DNA of 8,626 bases from Candidatus Vogelbacteria bacterium (GTDB lineage Bacteria; Patescibacteriota; Minisyncoccia; Phycocordibacterales; XYD1-FULL-46-19), in assembly GCA_903825615.1 (NCBI GenBank), contig CAIKBK010000037.1, positions 1-8,626 of the forward strand. Direction: 5' to 3'. The translations under genes and the position numbers were made by a program. Positions 1-6,914 of the stretch are shown piece after piece. The notes under the pieces are model-generated. The model had not been told where the DNA came from and searched no databases. It worked only from the letters and a program-made list of their open reading frames with translations. Every line of letters begins with the position of its first letter. Positions within the stretch are counted from its first letter, which is position 1.

Positions 1-1136
1 AAAAGAATGATTGACGAGATAATACCAGAGAGATTAGAATCACGAATCGAAGTCCAGGCGCGGGCAAAGCCCTCGCGAGTAGCATCACCTAAACTCTTAC
101 CCCCCATCAATTCCTCACGCAAGCGTTCAAAAATCAAAACGTTCGCATCAACAGCAATCCCAATGGAGAGAATAAAGCCCGCCATACCAGCGGCGGTCAG
201 AGTCACGGGTATCAATTTAAAGATAGCGAGCATAATCATGACATAAATTGAGAGAGAAACAACTGCCACTAAACCCGGCAAGCGGTACCAAAGAATCATA
301 AAGATAGCAATAATCAAGAGCCCGATCAAACCAGCCTCTACCCCCTTCTTGGCTGCCTCACTACCGAGGGTCGCCCCGACAATCTCAGTTGAAACTAATT
401 TTATTGGCACTGGCAAAGCGCCAAGATTGAGATCGCGTACCAAGCTCTTGGCTTCATCAATGGTAAATTGACCGCTAATTTCGGCCTTACCATCACGGAT
501 CTCCTCCCGAACATTCGGAGCAGAAATTATTTGATTATCGAGCAAAATAGCGACCGGTCTATTGATGTTAGCCTTGGTAATCGCCGCAAAAAGTTTAGCC
601 CCTTCACTATTGAACTCCAGCGAGATTGACGGTGACAAAGAATTTTGATTAAAAGCGACTTGAGCCTTCTTTAAATATTGACCAGTCAAACCAGTCGCGA
701 TGAAGTCGGTCGAGCTAGCCGTCTCAACGGTCGCCTCTGGCTTCAACACTTGGAATTCTAGTTGCGGAGTGGCGGCAATCATCTTGGTCGCTTCTTTAAT
801 ATCAGTCACACCAGGCAATTCGACAACCAAGCGATTATAAACAGTGCCAGAGAGCGCTGAGCTCTCAGTTTGGACAATCGGTTCAGAAACACCAAAAACA
901 TTTACTCGGCGATCAATGACCTCACGCAAAGATGACATGGCATCAGTCACATCAGCCGGATTTAACTTGGAGACATCGGCTTCGTAAGTAAGACGACTGC
1001 CACCTGATAAATCGAGACCTAATTTGAACGGACGATAGAAGCTCCATTGAGGATTAACTTCTGAATAATAATTAAAATAGCCAATGAGAACCCCCGCCAA
1101 AAGCAGGGCTATGGCCCAAAAACGGATATTAGTCAT
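1..1136 (-). CDS. secD: Protein translocase subunit SecD (C-terminus cut by window edge)
   Basis: SecD works with SecF in the membrane and uses the proton gradient to help pull preproteins through SecYEG. The reading frame starts at ATG 1136 and runs open off the left edge (about 378 codons seen). Visible parts: TM1 at residues 6-25; the signature GLDLSGG at 40-46 just after it; a periplasmic P1-type domain to about 240; the segment GALPVPIKL at 239-247; then TM2 to TM4 (about 264-335), ending in the family hallmark GIAVDANVLIFERLREEL at 326-343. The Asp in VDAN is the conserved TM4 acidic residue. The last one or two helices are missing only because the window ends. The periplasmic part is short compared with the 615-residue E. 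coli protein. The start lies 6 bp after the PAP2 stop with no clear Shine-Dalgarno, so translational coupling is likely. SecF probably follows outside the window. Confidence 0.96.
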   Translation of the reverse strand, partial: MTNIRFWAIALLLAGVLIGYFNYYSEVNPQWSFYRPFKLGLDLSGGSRLTYEADVSKLNPADVTDAMSSLREVIDRRVNVFGVSEPIVQTESSALSGTVYNRLVVELPGVTDIKEATKMIAATPQLEFQVLKPEATVETASSTDFIATGLTGQYLKKAQVAFNQNSLSPSISLEFNSEGAKLFAAITKANINRPVAILLDNQIISAPNVREEIRDGKAEISGQFTIDEAKSLVRDLNLGALPVPIKLVSTEIVGATLGSEAAKKGVEAGLIGLLIIAIFMILWYRLPGLVAVVSLSIYVMIMLAIFKLIPVTLTAAGMAGFILSIGIAVDANVLIFERLREELMGGKSLGDATREGFARAWTSIRDSNLSGIISSIIL

Positions 1137-1142
1137 ATGGGG

Positions 1143-1607
1143 TTATTCTAGCAAAATACCGTGATAAATCAACCTGACAATAATCGCCACCAAAACCCCA
1201 AATAAGAGCCCGACAATAACATCAACTGGCCAGTGAACATTGGCCAAGACCCGAGCGAGAGAAACAATAATAGCGCCTAAGATAAAGATTAGGCCAAGTT
1301 TCCTCCTTTGGAGAAAAACACCGGCCGATAAGGCTCCAAGAAAAGTGGCGTGGCCAGAAGGAAAAGCATCACCCCGCGCCGTGGTAAAAAGCGGTCTGAG
1401 ATTGTCATAAACCTCGAACGGTCGCGGGCTAGGAAAATTATACTTAAAGAGACTAACCAGAAACCAAGCCAAAATGGCACTAAAAAATGACAACCAAACT
1501 AAACGCCAGACGGCAATTTTTTTCTTAGTAACAAAAAAATAAACAACCAAGCTTAGCCCCATCACCCAAGGCAAGATAACAGCACAAAAATAAATTAAAT
1601 AATCCAC
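1143..1607 (-). CDS. PAP2-family membrane phosphatase (undecaprenyl-diphosphatase-like)
   Basis: This small integral membrane protein (154 residues, about five hydrophobic segments) carries the three-part PAP2 active site. Part one is K55 followed by PRP at 61-63. Part two is PSGH at 83-86. Part three is R119, H125 and D129 in the pattern R-x5-H-x3-D. In this superfamily the two histidines and the Asp remove phosphate from lipid pyrophosphates or phosphatidic acid. In a peptidoglycan-making cell the likely substrate is undecaprenyl pyrophosphate, as for BcrC, which would recycle the carrier used by the RodA and sugar-transferase genes in this window. The substrate is inferred, not shown. The start codon is GTG at 1607; an internal ATG at codon 16 would remove most of the first helix, so GTG is preferred. 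It sits 6 bp upstream of secD and probably shares its transcript, starting after the terminator at 1643-1668. Confidence 0.88.
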   Translation of the reverse strand: MDYLIYFCAVILPWVMGLSLVVYFFVTKKKIAVWRLVWLSFFSAILAWFLVSLFKYNFPSPRPFEVYDNLRPLFTTARGDAFPSGHATFLGALSAGVFLQRRKLGLIFILGAIIVSLARVLANVHWPVDVIVGLLFGVLVAIIVRLIYHGILLE

Positions 1608-1642
1608 CTGATTATTTTACCAAAAATTAAACAAGTAAGCGA

Positions 1643-1668
1643 AAGGCGGATCCACGGGGATCCGCCTT
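1643..1668 (-). terminator. Intrinsic terminator after the 204-residue gene
   Basis: A perfect 11-bp stem, arms 1643-1653 (aaggcggatcc) and 1658-1668 (ggatccgcctt), encloses a 4-nt loop. It lies 14 bp beyond the TAG stop of the gene at 1683-2297. On the minus strand the stem is followed by a loosely T-rich tract rather than a clean U run, so efficiency is uncertain. It separates that gene from the PAP2-secD pair, which therefore probably has its own promoter between 1608 and 1642; I saw no convincing -35/-10 pair there. Confidence 0.75.
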
Positions 1669-1682
1669 GGGGGCGAGTAGTC

Positions 1683-2297
1683 CTAGCCGTTGGAGGAAGT
1701 GACCAGAGTTGTAACTAGGGAGATCTGTTCAAGTTGCGAGAACAAACCCTGGGCCTTCTCCAATAACCGTTGCCGTCGGTTAACGTGGTCTTTAGCCAGA
1801 ATAACCAACCCGTTAATAATCGACTCGGGCGAGCCGATAACGTCAGGAACCAAGTCTTCGAAGCAAGCCGGGGTAATGCGACACCGAGTGATCTTAATCT
1901 GTTTCCGATCCTTCCTGGAACGAACAGCTCTGATCGCGATCAGGTTAAGACCTCCCTCTCGGTTAATACCGATAATGGGAGGGAGCGAAGAAGTCGGATA
2001 CTGCTCCCGCCACTTGGCCGTTGGTTGGACAGCTACAAACAGGCCCCTCACGTTAGCCTCTGCCGTCTTGCCCCAGACCAGATCATAACTAGCAAGCCGA
2101 GTACTTACCAGCGGGTGGTCTAAGGTTAAGACAATAAATTCCCCTAGACTCCCGAGAGAGAGCTCGCTCAAGTACGGTTTGAGACAAGCCAGAGTGTCAT
2201 TCAGGACACCAACCCAAGTCTCCTCTGAGATCGGCCCTTCTACCAAGGCCCTGATACCGTCATGGCCAATAACCGAAACCAAGTTATTCGAGTGCAT
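1683..2297 (-). CDS. Hypothetical protein, 204 residues, compositionally distinct
   Basis: I do not recognise this protein. It appears soluble, with no signal peptide or membrane segment. Residues 1-95 look mixed alpha/beta, with hydrophobic strands around 53-60 and 84-91. A basic patch rich in Arg and Lys lies at 123-140 (RAVRSRKDRKQIKITRCR). The C-terminus ends in a charged, possibly coiled helix at about 172-192. ATG 2297 is well supported by the Shine-Dalgarno AAGGAG at 2303-2308, 5 nt upstream, the strongest in the window. The stop is TAG. It stands alone, with a 113-bp gap from folD and its own terminator. Hand counts gave 50% GC at 1681-1740 and 58% at 1981-2040, against 35% at 3661-3720 in the sugar transferase. 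Long A runs common in the neighbours are absent. The basic patch could suggest nucleic-acid binding, but that is a guess. Confidence 0.8.
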   Translation of the reverse strand: MHSNNLVSVIGHDGIRALVEGPISEETWVGVLNDTLACLKPYLSELSLGSLGEFIVLTLDHPLVSTRLASYDLVWGKTAEANVRGLFVAVQPTAKWREQYPTSSLPPIIGINREGGLNLIAIRAVRSRKDRKQIKITRCRITPACFEDLVPDVIGSPESIINGLVILAKDHVNRRQRLLEKAQGLFSQLEQISLVTTLVTSSNG

Positions 2298-2302
2298 ATC
2301 TT

Positions 2303-2337
2303 CTCCTTATGCTACGAAGGGCGTACCCCTCTATAGC
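2303..2337 (-). promoter_or_regulatory. Strong Shine-Dalgarno with an upstream leader hairpin
   Basis: AAGGAG (2303-2308, minus strand) sits 5 nt before ATG 2297 and fixes that start. Immediately upstream, 2311-2321 and 2327-2337 form a hairpin with a 5-nt loop. It has two 4-bp Watson-Crick blocks separated by two G-U pairs and one A-C mismatch. The hairpin ends 2 nt before the Shine-Dalgarno, a position where it could shield or expose the ribosome site. No confident promoter was found in the rest of the 2338-2410 gap, and no terminator follows folD, so read-through from folD is possible. Confidence 0.45.
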
Positions 2338-2410
2338 GCTTGAAATCCAATCCCTGCCACTACAGACTTAACAAAGAATCTGATTAGAAATTAACATTTA
2401 TCTCGCAAGC

Positions 2411-3208
2411 TTACAAGCTTACTCTTCCACCGGCTAAGTCTATAAGGTTTTTGAATAGCATCACCACTGTGAGCGGCCCCACCCCACCAGGAACGGGGGT
2501 AAAGAGAGAACATTTATCGGCACAGGCTGGGTTCGCATCGCCAACTAATTGCCCGCTTTGTTCGGAAGTGCCAGCATCAATAAGAACTACGCCCTCTTTG
2601 ATAACATCAGGGGTAATAAGGTCAGACCGGCCGACACCACTAATAATAATATCGGCTTGTTTTAATAAAGTAGCTGGATCACTAGTTTTAGAATCAATCA
2701 CTGAAACACTCACCCCCTCTTGGGTTAACCAAATCGCCACCGGCCGGCCAACGAGTTTCCCTTTGCCTAAGACCACCGCTTTTTTACCAGGCAAAGTAAT
2801 ATTATTTCTCTCTAAAATTTCTTTAATCGCCCCAACTGTCGGCGACAGAACTCTCGCTTCTAGACCGAGAGCATCAATATCTTTGTCTGGGGGAACTAAG
2901 TCAAGAATTCTCTGTTCATTAACCTCGCCAGGTAAAGGCAACTGGACAATAATACCGTTGATGTTTTGGTCAGTAGCCAAACGAGTAACTTCTTGGGCCA
3001 GATCATCTTCTGTTATCGTTGACGAATATCCATAGACCACAACATCTACCCCAATATCCAAACCTAATTTCTTCTTGCGCTCCACATAGCGCTCCGAGAC
3101 AGGGTTCTCCCCCACCCAAACAACAGCCAGCTTTAAATCTTTACCCCGAGCCTTCAGTCTCAGACCTTGTTTAATTTCTTGGGCCAATTTATTACCGTCA
3201 ATAACCAT
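2411..3208 (-). CDS. folD: Bifunctional methylenetetrahydrofolate dehydrogenase / methenyltetrahydrofolate cyclohydrolase
   Basis: FolD interconverts 5,10-methylene-, 5,10-methenyl- and 10-formyl-tetrahydrofolate in the cytoplasm, using NADP or NAD, and supplies one-carbon units for purines and initiator formyl-Met. Visible motifs: Y41-x3-K45 (catalytic Tyr and Lys), QLPLP at 89-93, DKDID at 108-112 (conserved Asp), the dinucleotide loop GKGKLVGRP at 148-156, and TPVPGGVGPLTV at 237-248. At 265 residues it is somewhat shorter than the roughly 285-residue E. coli enzyme, mostly at the N-terminus. The usual PCTP element is reduced to SPTVGA at 122-127, and the common GRS of the cofactor loop is GKG here. 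ATG 3208 lies 5 bp after the sugar-transferase stop. An SD-like AAAGGAAG lies inside the end of that gene. The two are very probably cotranscribed. Confidence 0.95.
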   Translation of the reverse strand: MVIDGNKLAQEIKQGLRLKARGKDLKLAVVWVGENPVSERYVERKKKLGLDIGVDVVVYGYSSTITEDDLAQEVTRLATDQNINGIIVQLPLPGEVNEQRILDLVPPDKDIDALGLEARVLSPTVGAIKEILERNNITLPGKKAVVLGKGKLVGRPVAIWLTQEGVSVSVIDSKTSDPATLLKQADIIISGVGRSDLITPDVIKEGVVLIDAGTSEQSGQLVGDANPACADKCSLFTPVPGGVGPLTVVMLFKNLIDLAGGRVSL

Positions 3209-3213
3209 AAAAA

Positions 3214-4524
3214 TTATCTTCCTTTGCGCATTAATAAAATTTTAATCGTTTTAAGAGAGATACTTAAGTCTAGCCAGAAACTACGATTCTTAATATAGAA
3301 GAGATCATAAGCAAACTTGTTTCTCGTCTCACCAATATCGATACCGTGATGGGGTTCACCTTCTTGTCTAATCTGCGCCCAACCAGAGAGCCCCGGTTTG
3401 ATAATGTGACGAATATTGTAATAAGTAATATCTTGACTGTAGAGAGCGACAGGGTCGGCAAATTCTGGTCGCGGACCAATAAGCGAAATATCACCCCGCA
3501 AAACATTCCATAATTGCGGCAACTCATCGATACGCGTCTTGCGCAAAAACTTGCCAACGCGCGTCACTTTATTTTCTACCTTCCCCCACTGAGCACCGTC
3601 ATTAGCATTGGTCATTGTGCGAAATTTAAGAAGTTTAATTACTTTATTATCCTTACCAACCCGTTCTTGTTCACTAAAAATAACTCCACCGTCATCAAGT
3701 TTAATCAAAACATAAACGAGAAGATAAAAAATTAAAGAAATAAAACCCAAAGTTCCCGCCACCGCCATATCCATCAAACGCTTCAATCCATCATAAACCG
3801 GCTTGGGACGATTCGAAATATTTTCTAAGAACCACTGCTCTTTAATAGATAGAACGGGCTCACGATCAAAAAGCTCTTCGTAAAAATTAGACAAGGGAAT
3901 AAAACGGACGCCCGAGAAAATCATGCTATAAAAATTCTTTAAAGCCTGATCGATATCTTCGTCGTAAAGATCAACCACAATTGAAGTAATACCAGAAACC
4001 TTGATATTTTTTAGTTCGCGTTCGTTAGCAATCTTAATATTGTAATAAGGATTATTTTTTATCTCCTGTAAGATCTCATCTACTTCTTGGCCCGAACAAG
4101 CAAAATAAATTTTCTCTGGCAAATTAAGATATAATTTAGGCACAACCAAACTGCGCCAAGCAAAGATCAAAAAGAAAGAAATAAAGAGATCGACAAAAAG
4201 CAAGGTCTTGGGAGTGACGCCAAAATAAGGAATGAAGTAAAAGAAGATAATGGCAATTGTGGAATTGACAACTTGAGCATTAAAAATAACCCGAGGCAAT
4301 TTGCGTCTAAAAATAGAAGTATGTTTACCGTAAAGATCAGCAATATAAAAAACCACCAGCCAAATAGCAAAAATAAAAGCAAAAGGTATTAGTAATTGAG
4401 AGAAAAGGTTCCAGCTCGGGAATTCCACATTACGTACAAAAAGTGTCAGCCACAAAGCCACATAAAAGAGGACGATGTCACCAACCAAGAGAACAAAGGT
4501 CTCCTTTTTGGACGTAAACTTCAT
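3214..4524 (-). CDS. Polyprenyl-phosphate sugar-1-phosphate transferase (initiating glycosyltransferase, WcaJ/WbaP type)
   Basis: Enzymes of this family move a sugar-1-phosphate from a nucleotide sugar onto undecaprenyl phosphate at the inner face of the membrane, the first step of a surface polysaccharide or glycan. From ATG 4524 the protein has 436 residues. Four N-terminal helices lie at about 8-30, 40-62, 85-101 and 107-128, followed by a degenerate Rossmann-like middle domain. The C-terminal catalytic domain starts at KRLMDMAVA (248-256) with one further hydrophobic segment. Signature blocks are KFRTM (300-304), DELPQLWNVLRGD (333-345, holding the catalytic Asp-Glu pair), SLIGPRPE (347-354) and KPGLSGWAQ (376-384). 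Start choice: AAGG at 4531-4534 precedes ATG 4524. An in-frame TTG at 4554 or ATG at 4539 would add 10 or 5 residues but has no ribosome site. The exact sugar cannot be read from sequence. Confidence 0.93.
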   Translation of the reverse strand: MKFTSKKETFVLLVGDIVLFYVALWLTLFVRNVEFPSWNLFSQLLIPFAFIFAIWLVVFYIADLYGKHTSIFRRKLPRVIFNAQVVNSTIAIIFFYFIPYFGVTPKTLLFVDLFISFFLIFAWRSLVVPKLYLNLPEKIYFACSGQEVDEILQEIKNNPYYNIKIANERELKNIKVSGITSIVVDLYDEDIDQALKNFYSMIFSGVRFIPLSNFYEELFDREPVLSIKEQWFLENISNRPKPVYDGLKRLMDMAVAGTLGFISLIFYLLVYVLIKLDDGGVIFSEQERVGKDNKVIKLLKFRTMTNANDGAQWGKVENKVTRVGKFLRKTRIDELPQLWNVLRGDISLIGPRPEFADPVALYSQDITYYNIRHIIKPGLSGWAQIRQEGEPHHGIDIGETRNKFAYDLFYIKNRSFWLDLSISLKTIKILLMRKGR

Positions 4525-4593
4525 AATTGGCCTTAGCATACAACAAAAAAGCAAATTATGCTATATTTAGCAAATACCGCTAAGGTATTTTTT
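4525..4593. promoter_or_regulatory. Divergent promoter region with two inverted repeats
   Basis: This 69-bp gap must hold the start signals of both divergent genes unless promoters lie inside the coding regions. It contains an inverted repeat tagcata (4534-4540) / tatgcta (4557-4563) with a 16-bp spacer. The repeat units resemble -10 boxes (TATGCT) on opposite strands. A second perfect 7-bp inverted repeat, 4572-4578 / 4584-4590, has a 5-nt loop and overlaps the AAGG ribosome site (4582-4585) of the plus-strand glycosyltransferase. A TATATT at 4562-4567 is another possible plus-strand -10. No clear -35 was seen on either strand, so the promoter assignments are tentative. Confidence 0.4.
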
Positions 4594-5736
4594 ATGGCGA
4601 CAAAAACCAAAATTTTCTACCTCATCACCAAGGGCAATTTTGGCGGCGCCCAGCGTTATGTCTATGATCTCGCCACCAATCTCCCCAAGGCGAACTTCGA
4701 TATCACCGTGATCTTTGGCGAAGGGCAAATTTTGGGCAAGAAACTTGCTTCAGCCGGCATTAAAACTAGGCAAATCGAGTCCTTAAAACGCGATGTGGGC
4801 ATATTGACTGACATCAAAGTTACTTGGCAGATTTGGCGAATTTTGCTCCGAGAAAAACCAGAGATTATCCATCTCAATAGTTCTAAGATTGGAGGAATCG
4901 GCGCCCTCGCCGGACGACTCGCTGGGGTGCCAAAGATTATTTTCACTGTTCACGGTCTCGCCTCCAATGAAGCGCGGCCGGCGTGGCAAAAAGTTTTAAT
5001 TAAGTTCAGTCATTGGCTCTCAATGATTATGAGCCATGAGATAATTACTGTCTCGGATAGTTTAAAAAAGGAAATCATTACTTGGCCCAAACTCGGCCAC
5101 AAAATAACAACTATTCATAATGGCCTAACTCCGGCTAAACTCTTTGAACGCTCAATTGCCCGCCGAGAAATTCTAAAGAAGCATAATGAGAAATTTTGGA
5201 TTGGGACGATCTCCGAGCTACATAAAAATAAAGGTTTAGATTATCTTATTGAAGCCTTTGCCTCCACCGTGCGAACCTTGCTTGGCAATTCCCTTGGCTG
5301 GTCACTTAATTTGGTAATTATTGGCGAGGGTGAAGAAAGAGCCAATTTAGAAAAATTAATCCGAGATAAGAGAATGGGTGATCGCATTTTCCTCGTTGGT
5401 CGGATTGAAGACGCGCGTGCTTATCTCAAAGCCTTCGATATCTTCACCTTAACCTCACGCACCGAAGCCCTCCCCTATTCAATCGTGGAGGCTGGCATGG
5501 CTGGCTTGCCCGTCATCGCCTCTGAAGTGGGTGGCATCCCTGAACTTATCACCAGCGCTGAACTTGGCATTCTTGTCCCACGCGGAAACATAGAAGAAAT
5601 AAAAAAGTCTCTCCTCTTCATGATCAAGAAACCCAAATACCGCGCCAAGGCCGGCGCCAACCTCCGCCGTCGCGTTCTCGCTAATTTCTCGCTCAAACAA
5701 ATGCTCGAAAAAACAATTTCTCTCTACCAAAACTAA
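4594..5736 (+). CDS. GT4-family glycosyltransferase (GT-B fold)
   Basis: This retaining glycosyltransferase, probably cytoplasmic and membrane-associated, transfers a sugar from a nucleotide donor to a growing glycan or lipid-linked acceptor. From ATG 4594 it has 380 residues. Motifs: the N-terminal acceptor-side loop GNFGGAQRYV at 14-23, TVHGL at 118-122, VSDSLKKEI at 153-161, IHNGL at 174-178, ISELHKNKGLDYL at 206-218 opening the donor domain, GEGEER at 244-249, and the E-x7-E donor motif with E291 and E299 in EALPYSIVE. The later segment PVIASEVGGIPELI is also typical. Start choice: AAGG at 4582-4585 lies 8 nt before ATG 4594, and the protein then begins right before the first beta strand. 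An upstream in-frame ATG at 4558 would add 12 residues with no ribosome site. It is divergent from the sugar transferase and plausibly adds the next sugar in the same pathway (inferred). Confidence 0.92.
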   Translation: MATKTKIFYLITKGNFGGAQRYVYDLATNLPKANFDITVIFGEGQILGKKLASAGIKTRQIESLKRDVGILTDIKVTWQIWRILLREKPEIIHLNSSKIGGIGALAGRLAGVPKIIFTVHGLASNEARPAWQKVLIKFSHWLSMIMSHEIITVSDSLKKEIITWPKLGHKITTIHNGLTPAKLFERSIARREILKKHNEKFWIGTISELHKNKGLDYLIEAFASTVRTLLGNSLGWSLNLVIIGEGEERANLEKLIRDKRMGDRIFLVGRIEDARAYLKAFDIFTLTSRTEALPYSIVEAGMAGLPVIASEVGGIPELITSAELGILVPRGNIEEIKKSLLFMIKKPKYRAKAGANLRRRVLANFSLKQMLEKTISLYQN

Positions 5737-5767
5737 AATTACCCGAGGACTAGCCTCGGGTAATTTT
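5735..5767. terminator. Bidirectional terminator between converging genes
   Basis: A perfect 14-bp stem, arms 5735-5748 and 5754-5767 (core acccgagg / cctcgggt), has a 5-nt loop. AAAATT and AATTTT at the ends give a U-rich tail in either direction. It starts inside the TAA stop of the glycosyltransferase and overlaps the TAA stop of rodA (5766-5768) by 2 nt, so one hairpin can end both transcripts. Confidence 0.9.
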
Positions 5768-6908
5768 ATTGTGGTCCGATGAATTCATTATTGGCATCAT
5801 CACGGTGGAAGGCTAAAGCGTATTTGCGCATGCCAATTAGAATCCCGAGGCCAATAAACTCAACCAGTAAATGCGAACCGCCATAACTCATAAAAGGCAT
5901 TGGGAGTCCAGTCACCGGCAAAACCCCAATATTCATTCCCACATGGATAATAAAGTGAGACAAAAACATAATTATCAAACCAAGGCCAAACAAAGTCTCA
6001 AAATTAGTTGCCCCCACCAAAGAAATAACAGCTATCCGCCAGAGAATTATCCCGAACAATAAAAAGAAAATCAGCACTCCAATCAAGCCCCACTCTTCAG
6101 CAAAAGCAGCAAAGATAAAATCGGTTTGGTATTCAGGTAAAAACTTAAGCCGCGACTGGGTACCATAACCCACCCCCTTCCCTAAGATCTCCCCCGAGCC
6201 AACGGCGATTGTCGATTGAAAAGCGTTGTAGCCAGATCCTCTAATATCAGCCAAAGGATGAACAAAAGCGGTAATGCGTTTCTGTTGATATGGCTGAAGT
6301 AAAAATGACCAAGCCAGAACCGACGAAACAGTAGCTAAAATAATCAATAAGAACAGATGTTTCCTTGATACCCCCGAGACCAGAATCATCCCTAACCAGA
6401 TAAGAAAAATGATTAGGGCCGAACCAAAATCAGGCTGGATTAAAATTGTGACAAAAGGAATAAAAGCATAAAGGCCAGAAACAATAATATGACGAATATT
6501 AGCAATCTCGACATGACGCTTAGAAAAATATTTGGCTAAAACTAAAATTAAAGCCAGCTTCATAAAATCGGCTGGCTGAAGCGAGAGACCGCCGAGCGAT
6601 AACCAACTCTGAGCTCCCTTAGTCACCTGTCCAATGATAAAAAGGGAGATGAGCACAGCTTCAACCGCCAGATAAAAAAAGACCACGATTGAACTCTTGC
6701 GCAGAAAACGCCAATCAATAAAACCAGCGATTAAAAATAAAGCATAGGCAAAACAGACCCAAGAAATTTGTCGAGTAAAATAATAACTCTCGGACATAAA
6801 AGAGTCCATTGTTATTAAACCAAAAATAACTAAGGGGATGGTGGCAGCAACCAGTATCCAATCAAGACGATTCTCTAATCGGCCTATTTTATCCCAGACT
6901 GCCAGCAT
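5766..6908 (-). CDS. rodA: RodA/FtsW-family (SEDS) peptidoglycan glycosyltransferase, RodA-like
   Basis: SEDS proteins polymerise lipid II into glycan strands, RodA for side-wall growth with PBP2 and the MreB system, FtsW for division with PBP3. This 380-residue protein has about ten hydrophobic helices. Family motifs: QPADFMKLA at 111-119; QPDFGSALI at 158-166; the extracellular loop GSGYNAFQS with GSGEILGKGVGYGTQSRLKF over 224-256; LPEYQTDFIFAAFAEE at 257-272, which contains the Asp (D263) matching the essential Asp of RodA; and PMPFMSYGGS at 336-345. The LPE-x-x-TDFIF form favours RodA over FtsW, though the two are hard to separate without a tree. ATG 6908 is 6 bp after the stop of the upstream Cys-motif gene, with no Shine-Dalgarno, implying one transcript with coupled translation. 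No PBP2 or mreC gene lies beside it. The stop codon lies in the shared terminator. Confidence 0.93.
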   Translation of the reverse strand: MLAVWDKIGRLENRLDWILVAATIPLVIFGLITMDSFMSESYYFTRQISWVCFAYALFLIAGFIDWRFLRKSSIVVFFYLAVEAVLISLFIIGQVTKGAQSWLSLGGLSLQPADFMKLALILVLAKYFSKRHVEIANIRHIIVSGLYAFIPFVTILIQPDFGSALIIFLIWLGMILVSGVSRKHLFLLIILATVSSVLAWSFLLQPYQQKRITAFVHPLADIRGSGYNAFQSTIAVGSGEILGKGVGYGTQSRLKFLPEYQTDFIFAAFAEEWGLIGVLIFFLLFGIILWRIAVISLVGATNFETLFGLGLIIMFLSHFIIHVGMNIGVLPVTGLPMPFMSYGGSHLLVEFIGLGILIGMRKYALAFHRDDANNEFIGPQ

Positions 6909-6914
6909 AAGTCA

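Noticed and set aside
7..246. A plus-strand open frame of 79 codons.
   Set aside because: It is antisense to the well-supported secD coding sequence and has no protein family features.
1690..2123. Two plus-strand open frames opposite the 204-residue gene.
   Set aside because: The minus-strand frame has a strong Shine-Dalgarno and a terminator in the right order; the plus-strand frames have neither.
2404..2420. Two closely spaced aagctt words at the end of folD, considered as a terminator.
   Set aside because: They form only short palindromes with no extended stem and no T run after them.
2451..3035. A long plus-strand open frame (194 codons).
   Set aside because: It is the antisense shadow of folD, whose motifs are unambiguous on the other strand.
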